Shown here: positions 36,025-42,712 of the stretch, piece after piece
How positions within the stretch are numbered: position 1 is the first letter of the stretch
Layout: each line of letters opens with the position of its first letter
NCBI RefSeq assembly: GCF_001276715.1
Contig: NZ_LIUQ01000028.1
Coordinates: 26,071 to 90,070, forward strand
Reading direction: 5' to 3'
Origin: Planktothricoides sp. SR001
GTDB lineage: Bacteria; Cyanobacteriota; Cyanobacteriia; Cyanobacteriales; Laspinemataceae
DNA length: 64,000 bases
Translations under genes and position numbers: made by a program
The notes under the pieces: model-generated
What the model saw: only the letters and a program-made list of their open reading frames with translations
The model's database searches: none
What the model was told of the DNA's origin: nothing

Positions 36025-37511
36025 ACCATTTATTCGGAAAAATATTAGGCGTACAAAGTTTAGAATTTATTGAAATAGATCGTAAATTCAATATTTTAGA
36101 CCATTCTCCTGGGATTAACCGATTTGCGGAACATCCCGGTGAGGTGCAAGTCGGACAGGATAGCCGGATTTACTTTCCAGAGTTGATTGGACTTGAAGAT
36201 ATTTTGTCAACTTTGTTCGCGGGGCATCAAGAACAACTGGAACTCATGGCTATTTGCCGAGAAACTGCCAGCGGGGAACCTTTGTATTTCAACTTTTATG
36301 CGATTCCGAAAACAGATGAATTGATCGAAAATTATCATTTGGTGATTTTTTTCCAAGATGTCACCCAACAAAGTGTCTTAGAAAGGAAATATGTTCAAAT
36401 TACCAACGATCTGACCTTAGTCAATCGAAATTTATCGGTTTATAAAAATTACCTTCAATATATTATCAAGTACATGGCAGATGCCTTGTTTGTCACCAAT
36501 GCTTCGGGAATTATTGAAGAGTGTAATCACGCCGCCCAAAACTTATTAGAAATCAGTGAAGATAGGCTCATCGATCAACCTATTTACCAATTCTTTAAAG
36601 ACGTTAAATTATTGCCCGTTCAAAATTATTTTCCTGAACTATTAACCATTCAAACTATTAATAATTTGGAGGTTAGTTATAAGAAACCATCCGGGTTAAA
36701 TTTAACCGTCTTATTTAATTGTTCATTGATTAAAATCGACAATGAAAATAAATTTGTATATATAGGTAGAGATATCACTGAACGAAAACGGCTGGAAAAA
36801 GAAATGGAAATCGCCTTGCAGAAAGAACGAGAACTCAACGAACTGAAATCTAACTTTCTGTCAATGACTTCCCATGAGTTTAGAAACCCACTGACAGTGA
36901 TTCTCTCAGCGGCAGAATTGTTGCAGTTTAATCTCCAAAACGTTTCAGAACCTAAAACTTCAAAGTATATTGAGCAAATTCATAAATCCGTAGAAAATTT
37001 ATTGGAACTGTTAGATAATTTGCTGATTTTAGGCAAAGCCGATTCAAATAAGTTAGTCGTGCAAAGAAAACTAATTAATCTGGCTGATTTTTGTGATGAT
37101 TTATTAGAAAATCTAGAGTTAAGCAGTCCCATCAGAAGAATTTCTCTAGTGAATCAATGTGAAGATAATCTTTGGCCAATCGATGAAAAGTTATTGGAGC
37201 ATATTTTGAATAATTTATTGTCAAATGCCCTGAAATATTCCCCAAATCAAACCCCGGTTTATTTGAGATTATACCCAGAAGATAATGCGGTCTGTTTGGA
37301 AGTCGAAGATCAAGGTATTGGCATTCCTTTAGAAGATCAGAAGCATTTATTTGAGTTGTTTCATCGCGGCAAAAATGTGGGCAAGATTCCCGGAAATGGC
37401 CTGGGACTGGCAATTGTGAAAAAATCTGTGGATATCTATGGCGGCAGTTTCACGGTTTCTAGTCAAGAAGGGGTGGGCACAATTGTTAAAGTGAATTTGC
37501 CTTTGACATAA
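36021..37511 (+). CDS. PAS-PAS histidine kinase coupled to the GTPase gene
   Basis: 496 residues, cytoplasmic. A PAS-like domain at about 10-115 (FNILDHSPGINRFAEHPGEV), a short coiled coil, a second PAS at about 148-255 ([34 protein letters not shown]), HisKA with H285 (MTSHEFRNPLTVIL) and the ATPase domain (NNLLSNALKYSP, DQGIGIPLED, GNGLGLAIVKKSV). It has no receiver. It starts inside the stop of the GTPase gene (ATGA), strong evidence that GTPase and kinase act together. The N-terminal PAS is paralogous to the pseudogene at 32.9 kb, so the locus arose by duplication. No response regulator is adjacent. Confidence 0.9.
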   Translation: MNHLFGKILGVQSLEFIEIDRKFNILDHSPGINRFAEHPGEVQVGQDSRIYFPELIGLEDILSTLFAGHQEQLELMAICRETASGEPLYFNFYAIPKTDELIENYHLVIFFQDVTQQSVLERKYVQITNDLTLVNRNLSVYKNYLQYIIKYMADALFVTNASGIIEECNHAAQNLLEISEDRLIDQPIYQFFKDVKLLPVQNYFPELLTIQTINNLEVSYKKPSGLNLTVLFNCSLIKIDNENKFVYIGRDITERKRLEKEMEIALQKERELNELKSNFLSMTSHEFRNPLTVILSAAELLQFNLQNVSEPKTSKYIEQIHKSVENLLELLDNLLILGKADSNKLVVQRKLINLADFCDDLLENLELSSPIRRISLVNQCEDNLWPIDEKLLEHILNNLLSNALKYSPNQTPVYLRLYPEDNAVCLEVEDQGIGIPLEDQKHLFELFHRGKNVGKIPGNGLGLAIVKKSVDIYGGSFTVSSQEGVGTIVKVNLPLT

Positions 37512-37520
37512 GGGTCAGGG

Positions 37521-38150
37521 TCACGATCGCTCGATCGCCCGATCGCCTGTTTCGGCTTCCGGTTCAGGGGTGTCAGCTTGGGGGCTGAGGTTTAGGGTGG
37601 CGTAAATTTCCCCCAGGGGCGCATCAATGGCAAGGCTTTCGATCTGGGCGATCGCCTCTAAGCCTTGATAGGTTTGTAGCAACCAGAGATTATTTTCCAT
37701 CCGGTGAAATATTTCGACTAAATATTCTTGAGAACTGACCAGAATATAGTCTTGTAAGCTGGGAATTGTCCGATAATACTGGAATTTTTTCCCCCGATCG
37801 AAAGATTCGGTGGATTCTGATAAAACTTCTATGATGACTTTGGGCGATTCCACATAAGCACGGCTGGGATCGTCGTGAGGATCGCAGGTGACAATTAAAT
37901 CGGGATAGAAAAAGCATTTTCCCTGGGCAATGTTCACTTTGAGATCCGCAAAGTAGGTGCGACAGGATGTACTTTTAAGGTAGCTGCGTAACAACACATA
38001 AAGGTTGCCACTGATAATATTATGGATACCTCCGGTGCCAGCCATTGCGTACATTTCGCCATCGATATATTCATATTTGATGGGGCTATGGCGTTCGCGA
38101 TCGAGGTATTCTTCTGGGCTGATGTAGTCGGAGGATCTTACGGCAATCAT
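37521..38150 (-). CDS. Uma2-family (DUF820) putative endonuclease
   Basis: 209 residues from ATG 38150; the frame runs on to 38282, but the family begins near [15 protein letters not shown], so the internal ATG is preferred. Features are [26 protein letters not shown], a PD-(D/E)xK-like core ([25 protein letters not shown]) and [17 protein letters not shown]. Uma2 proteins are restriction-enzyme-like folds greatly expanded in cyanobacteria with no settled function. Its stop lies 9 bp from the stop of the convergent PAS kinase. Codon use is not unusual. Confidence 0.85.
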   Translation of the reverse strand: MIAVRSSDYISPEEYLDRERHSPIKYEYIDGEMYAMAGTGGIHNIISGNLYVLLRSYLKSTSCRTYFADLKVNIAQGKCFFYPDLIVTCDPHDDPSRAYVESPKVIIEVLSESTESFDRGKKFQYYRTIPSLQDYILVSSQEYLVEIFHRMENNLWLLQTYQGLEAIAQIESLAIDAPLGEIYATLNLSPQADTPEPEAETGDRAIERS

Positions 38151-38284
38151 GGCAGTTTCTATGGCGGTTTTAATCAGTGGTATAAGTCTATTATAGCATG
38201 AAGCAATTTCAACCGCGATCGCCCCTAAATTTTCCCCTCTATTCTCATCGCCACTTTCACCCAGAAAAGTTTTATTTCTCATAT

Positions 38285-38380
38285 GTCATTCCCGCGAATG
38301 CGGGAATCTATAAGTATTTTCTGCTATTTAGTCATGTGTCATTACCGCGAATGCGGGAATCTATCAGTATTTTCTGCTAA
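38285..38380. repeat. Two direct copies of a 55-bp unit with palindrome CATTCCCGCGAATGCGGGAAT
   Basis: Copies start at 38285 and 38340. Each holds ATTCCCGCGAATGCGGGAAT (the second with one mismatch) and TCAGTATTTTCTGCT-like sequence. Related palindromes occur at 48378, 48497 and 54622. They resemble the REP/dRS3 type found in many bacteria. Confidence 0.85.
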
Positions 38381-38402
38381 TTTAGATAAATTATTTTTCC
38401 AC

Positions 38403-39047
38403 TTATTCGATCAAAAAGATATCGTCGCAATCGTTATCAATAATTGCCGTAGCCGCTTGTTTGGGGTTGTCTCGTTTTAGGTGAATTTTTTGGGCGGGAA
38501 AGTAGATGGTTTGATAAGCATGAATTGTTGCTTCGGGAGATAATCCTTCTTGCGATCGCGGAATAGCTCTGTTTAAGGCAGTTTCCCAGCTACATTCCAC
38601 CCAAAAAGACAGGTCATAATAGGATTGAAACTCTTTTTTTAATAAAAATATTCCTTCTAAGATAATGATATTAATATCGGCAAATTCGTAGTGATGCGGG
38701 CGATATTTTCTGGCGGTTTCTTCGGCATAATCCATTTCCAGGGAAATTGAGCGAAACTGGCGGAGTGGGAAGACTAATTTAGTGAATAATTCATCAAAGC
38801 GAATAGCATGATGATAAAAATGTTCTGCGGGGTTGTTCTGGCTAAATCGCTGGTTGGGTAAATTCAGCCAGCCATCAATATTAATACTGGCTACTCGGAG
38901 ATTTCTTTGTCGTAGCATACTGACAATTTTTTCCGCTAAATAGCCTTTTCCCGATGCATCAATTCCAGATATTGCTACTAACATCGCTGACTGGTTAGAA
39001 AGGAATGAACCCTGAGAAGCGATCGCATCTATAATCGGCAAAATCAT
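38403..39047 (-). CDS. Uridine kinase-like P-loop phosphotransferase
   Basis: 214 residues with a Walker A motif (SGIDASGKGYLAEKI near residue 28), a basic/acidic substrate loop (NIDGWLNLPNQRFSQNNPAE), then IIILEGIFLLKKEFQSYYDL and NRAIPRSQEGLSPEATI. This order matches uridine kinase and phosphoribulokinase-type P-loop kinases. It lacks a clear phosphoribulokinase signature, so the substrate is likely a nucleoside or similar small molecule. The start at 39047 could be replaced by an internal Met 21 codons later. Convergent to nothing nearby; the spacer after it carries the REP-like palindromes. Confidence 0.7.
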   Translation of the reverse strand: MILPIIDAIASQGSFLSNQSAMLVAISGIDASGKGYLAEKIVSMLRQRNLRVASINIDGWLNLPNQRFSQNNPAEHFYHHAIRFDELFTKLVFPLRQFRSISLEMDYAEETARKYRPHHYEFADINIIILEGIFLLKKEFQSYYDLSFWVECSWETALNRAIPRSQEGLSPEATIHAYQTIYFPAQKIHLKRDNPKQAATAIIDNDCDDIFLIE

Positions 39048-39077
39048 ATAGTTATACCATTGATAATTTGGGTTGCG

Positions 39078-39215
39078 AAAAAGAAACCGGGTTTCTGAAC
39101 CTCACAGTTAACCCCAAGAAACCTCAAGAAACCGGGTTTCTGTGGTGCTAATGTAGGGGCGAATGGCCATTCGCCCCTACGGTTGTTTTAACAAAAGAAA
39201 CCCGGTTTCTGAACC
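39078..39215. repeat. Cluster of AGAAACC-S-GGTTTCT palindromes and a 28-bp palindrome
   Basis: Three copies of the 15-bp palindrome (about 39082, 39127 and 39199) and GTAGGGGCGAATGGCCATTCG... (perfect 28-bp palindrome at 39153-39180, here cut for length). A slightly altered version of the whole block is repeated in the next spacer (39711-40135). Confidence 0.9.
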
Positions 39216-39266
39216 TCACAGTTAACCTCAAATGCCGTGATATTTTCTGATTTTTTCTCGGACTTA

Positions 39267-39401
39267 TCAGCCATATAAAGCAATATAGGTAATAATGCTA
39301 ATGGCAATTGTGTCATTCTCACGAGTATTTAAAGCATTAATTACTTGAATGTTGCCATTGATAATATAGCTACAGTGATTGGTATCTAGTAAATAAGACA
39401 T
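39267..39401 (-). pseudogene. Truncated VapC-type PIN toxin
   Basis: 44 codons from ATG 39401. The start MSYLLDTNHCSYIINGN is the first strand of a PIN-domain VapC ribonuclease with its catalytic aspartate (LDTN). It ends at SIITYIALYG followed by two stops, exactly where a normal toxin continues toward its other acidic residues. About two thirds of the protein are missing, so the toxin must be dead. It follows the antitoxin gene by 4 bp, the usual spacing. Confidence 0.7.
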
Positions 39402-39405
39402 GATA

Positions 39406-39666
39406 TTAAAACTGGGTTTCTGAGCGAGTTTCGTAAACGAAATTAAGGCACTCTTCCAAGTCATCCCCCTGCCAAGTACCGGCGAATTTTAGTAAATCTT
39501 TGGCGGTTTTACCTCTTTTTAGCGGGGGCAATTTTCGCAAGGAAGATGCTTTATTTGGTTCGGTTGCTTCTAGGGAGTCGAGAAACTCACTCACGAGGGC
39601 AAGTCTTTCCGGTGAGAGGTGATTCACTTGGCTGGTGATTTTTTGGCGTAATTCAGTTGTATTCAT
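39406..39666 (-). CDS. Antitoxin-like protein paired with a dead VapC
   Basis: 86 residues. A helical N-terminus (LRQKITSQVNHLSPERLALV), a basic middle (LRKLPPLKRGKTA) and the C-terminal motif FAGTWQGDDLEECLNFVYETR. Its place right in front of a VapC fragment marks it as the antitoxin. The same C-terminal motif, AGTWSGDDLEDCLKMVYETR, ends the orphan protein at 42369. Since the toxin is truncated, the gene may persist as an anti-addiction or regulatory relic. Confidence 0.7.
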   Translation of the reverse strand: MNTTELRQKITSQVNHLSPERLALVSEFLDSLEATEPNKASSLRKLPPLKRGKTAKDLLKFAGTWQGDDLEECLNFVYETRSETQF

Positions 39667-39710
39667 GGTTTGGTTAAGTAAGTTAATTTAATTATAGCGT
39701 AATTGTCGTG

Positions 39711-40135
39711 GAGAAAAAAAACCGGGTTTCTGTGGTGGAGAAAAGAAACCGGGTTTCTGTGGTGGAGAAAAGAAACCGGGTTTCTGTGGTGCTAATGTAG
39801 GGGCGAATGGCCATTCGCCCCTACGGTTGTTTTCACAAAAGAAACCCGGTTTCTGAACCTCACAGTTAACTCCAAGAAACCTCAAGAAACCGGGTTTCTG
39901 TGGTGCTAATGTAGGGGCGAATGGCCATTCGCCCCTACGGTTGTTTTCACAAAAGAAACCCGGTTTCTGAGCCGACTGTACCCAAAAAAGAAACCGGGTT
40001 TCTGTCGTGGAGAAAAGAAACCAGGTTTCTGTGGTGCTAATGTAGGGGCGAATGGCCATTCGCCCCTACGGTTGTTGCCAAAAAGAAACCCGGTTTCTGG
40101 GCTGCCAAAAATAAACCCGGTTTCTGGGCTTCTCA
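39711..40135. repeat. Dense palindrome cluster, accessory spacer
   Basis: About ten copies of AGAAACC-S-GGTTTCT (some degenerate, e.g. GAAACCAGGTTTCT near 40017) and three copies of the 28-bp palindrome of GTAGGGGCGAATGG type (39797, 39911 and 40042). Larger units repeat: a block with TGTGGTGCTAATGTAGGGGC recurs three times. Long frames through this cluster (rich in KPGF and ETGF) are translations of repeats. Confidence 0.9.
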
Positions 40136-40204
40136 ACCTAGGGACGCAATAGAATTAGAATATTTAATCAAAGGTTTAAGGTGCGTTGAGGTGAGGGTTA
40201 AGTC

Positions 40205-41998
40205 ATGCTAGTTGATATTTTAATGTTATTTGCTGGCCCTGTAGCGAAGCAAGCAGTCGGCGATATTCGCCAGTGGGCACAGAAGAAAGCCGAGGAACAA
40301 AAGGACCACATTGAACAAGCCCTGCTAAAGGCCCACCACCGGGCTTTAGAAAAAATTTGCGGCTATTGTCAGGGTACACCAGAGTGGGAAGGGACTCAGC
40401 CGCAAATTCTTGCACGGATAAATCAGCTAAAGCAAGATGGTGAAGTGATACTAGGCATGGTGGAGGCGGGGCAGTCTCCGGGAGTTGAGGGCGGTTTGGG
40501 GCAACCTCAACAGCAGGAAATTGCCAAACAATTGACGCAGCGCCTAGAACAAGAACATCAATGGTTGCGAGAAGCCCCTCCGGTATTAGTGCGGGCATTT
40601 CAAGGTTTATATTTACCAATGCTAGTGCATTATTTCCGCTTAGAAATTAAATATAATGACGTGGTTTTTCGTACCTTAGCCCACGATTTGCTCACCGAAA
40701 TTGGCGGGAAAGTCGGCAATATCGATCGGGAACACCAGCAAATTCGGGTGAGAATTGATGAGGGTGTGGATACATTTATCGCCTCTTGTCAGGGGTTAGA
40801 TGAACGGTTTAATCAAGTGCTGAAAACCTTAAAAGGGACGAGTCCCGTTCCGGCGGATTTTTCGGCTTTTATTCAGGAAAAAACCCAGGAATTTTTTGGC
40901 CGAGAATTTGTGTTTGAGGAAATTCAGAAATTTTGCCATAAACAAGCCAAGGGTTATTTTATCATAGAAGCTGAACCCGGAGTAGGTAAGAGTGCGTTGT
41001 TAGCCCAATATGTGCAGCAAACCGGATGTTTGGCTTATTTTAATATCCTCTCAGAAAACCGCACCAGCACCGATGATTTTATTAAAAGTATTTGCGCTCA
41101 ACTGATTTCTCGCTATGGGTTAGCTTATGACTTGCCCCTGCATCCGGATAATACCCGCAATGGCAATTTTTTGAGTAAGTTATTAACGGAAGCGGCGGCA
41201 AAAACTGACCGTTTAGTGATTGCGGTGGATGCCTTGGATGAGGTGGATCTAAACACCCAAAGTCCGGGGGTAAATGTGCTTTATCTCCCGGCAACTTTAC
41301 CCAATGGGGTCTATTTTATCCTGACCAAACGCCCGAAGCCTTTGCCTTTTGTGGTATCGGCACCGCAGCAGGAGTTTGATATGATGTCCCCTGAATATTA
41401 TCAGGCGAATTTAGCGGATATTCAAGGGTTTATTCGGTATCGCTGCCAACGAGAACCGATCCAACGCTGGCTAACTGCCCAAGGGGTGACAGAGGCGAAA
41501 TTTACGGAAGTATTGGCAGAGAATAGCGAGAATAATTTTATGTATTTAAAGTATGTTCTCGATGATATTGAAAAGTGGGATATTGAGAAGGGAAAATATG
41601 CGGATTTGAACTTGGCAAATTTGCCCAAGGGTTTGGAACAATATTATGAGCAACATTGGCAACGTATGGGAATGATGACTAAGCCGTTACCTCGGACTAA
41701 GTTAAAAATTATCTATTTATTGTCCAAAACTCGTAAGCCTGTGTCCTGCGATTTGTTGGCGTATTTTGCTGAGGAAGACCCGTTAACGGTGCAGGATGTT
41801 TTGGATGAATGGGAGCAATTTTTACGCCATCTGTCTGTGGAGAATGAGGAGGTTTATAGTATTTACCACAAGAGTTTTCAGGACTTTTTATTCAATAAGA
41901 GAACGGTACAAAAGGCGGGGATATCTTTGCGGGATATTGAACAGGCGATCGCGGATAACTTGTGGGAAGATTTATATGGAAAAGATGAGAATAATTAG
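40205..41998 (+). CDS. STAND/NACHT-type P-loop NTPase
   Basis: 597 residues. An amphipathic N-terminal effector-like region (1-230) precedes the NTPase: Walker A EAEPGVGKSALLAQY with K262, Walker B VIAVDALDEVD around D342, ILTKRPKPLP as sensor-like segment and a C-terminal winged-helix-like part (IIYLLSKTRKPVSCDLLAYF, IYHKSFQDFLFNK). The order NTPase - winged helix - WLEDLYG-type end is that of STAND receptors whose WD40 repeats usually follow in the same chain. Here the chain stops and the helical/WD40 part is encoded 714 bp downstream. I infer a signalling or defence receptor; the N-terminal effector is not recognised. Confidence 0.8.
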   Translation: MLVDILMLFAGPVAKQAVGDIRQWAQKKAEEQKDHIEQALLKAHHRALEKICGYCQGTPEWEGTQPQILARINQLKQDGEVILGMVEAGQSPGVEGGLGQPQQQEIAKQLTQRLEQEHQWLREAPPVLVRAFQGLYLPMLVHYFRLEIKYNDVVFRTLAHDLLTEIGGKVGNIDREHQQIRVRIDEGVDTFIASCQGLDERFNQVLKTLKGTSPVPADFSAFIQEKTQEFFGREFVFEEIQKFCHKQAKGYFIIEAEPGVGKSALLAQYVQQTGCLAYFNILSENRTSTDDFIKSICAQLISRYGLAYDLPLHPDNTRNGNFLSKLLTEAAAKTDRLVIAVDALDEVDLNTQSPGVNVLYLPATLPNGVYFILTKRPKPLPFVVSAPQQEFDMMSPEYYQANLADIQGFIRYRCQREPIQRWLTAQGVTEAKFTEVLAENSENNFMYLKYVLDDIEKWDIEKGKYADLNLANLPKGLEQYYEQHWQRMGMMTKPLPRTKLKIIYLLSKTRKPVSCDLLAYFAEEDPLTVQDVLDEWEQFLRHLSVENEEVYSIYHKSFQDFLFNKRTVQKAGISLRDIEQAIADNLWEDLYGKDENN

Positions 41999-42368
41999 TA
42001 GGTTGGGTTGACGCAGGAAACCCAACAAAAATCCAACCAAAGCAAGCGTACATTTTCTATTAGACCTCTTGCAAAATAAATAGATCAATCCCCCCAACCC
42101 CCCTTAAAAGGGCCAATCGGCTTTTAAGAATTTTGCATTCTTGTCTAGTGAATAAACCACAAACACCTGTAGGGGCGAAGCATTCCGGCAGATAAATTAT
42201 TGCTGAAAATATTAATCTGAATACCGGAATGCTTCGCCCGATCGTGGTTCAGGAAGAAAGAAAATTGCTGTAGAGTCCGAGTGCGTTGGGTTTCGCTTCG
42301 CTCTACCCAACCTACGAAAAACTGATAATTTTTGGCAGGGTTTGTATGGAGAATGATGAGGAGAATAA
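41999..42368. other. Spacer between the split STAND halves, with inverted repeat
   Basis: No gene. It contains an inverted repeat (42166-42243) whose arms read GTAGGGGCGAAGCATTCCGG and CCGGAATGCTTCGCCCGATC, and a GGGTTGGGTTT/ACCCAACC hairpin near 42003 and 42288-42313. These look like miniature mobile or REP-type elements. Confidence 0.7.
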
Positions 42369-42623
42369 TTAGCTAAATAACACAGGGCGACGAGTCTCAT
42401 AAACCATTTTTAGACAATCCTCCAAATCATCACCAGACCAAGTTCCAGCGTGTCTGAGAAAAGACCGACCGGAAGCCGGACGAAAAGGGGCAGGATTGTC
42501 TGGAGATGGCGACTGGGTTGGATTAGAGAGAACTGTCACCCGCACTTGGCATCCCGCTAAGGCATCGGCATGGCTGACAATTTCTTCCCAAGTTCCCTCG
42601 ATTTCTAGTGGTTTTGTTGTCAT
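42369..42623 (-). CDS. Orphan antitoxin-like protein
   Basis: 84 residues. The N-terminus (LEIEGTWEEIVSHADALAG) differs from the antitoxin at 39406, but the C-terminus RHAGTWSGDDLEDCLKMVYETR is clearly the same module. No toxin follows. It lies on the opposite strand between the NTPase and WD40 genes, so it was probably inserted there with its repeat-rich flanks. It could be a solitary antitoxin neutralising a toxin encoded elsewhere. Confidence 0.6.
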   Translation of the reverse strand: MTTKPLEIEGTWEEIVSHADALAGCQVRVTVLSNPTQSPSPDNPAPFRPASGRSFLRHAGTWSGDDLEDCLKMVYETRRPVLFS

Positions 42624-42712
42624 AGAATTTCCTCCTCAATATTGCGCTTAATTCATTATATTAGGGACTAAGACCAGATGCTTTATCCTACTTCACCCCC
42701 TAGCGATGACTT

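Noticed and set aside
39688..40136. Frames rich in KPGF/ETGF, also at 45892-46173 and 47157-47529
   Set aside because: They are translations of the AGAAACCGGGTTTCT repeats and have no start signals.
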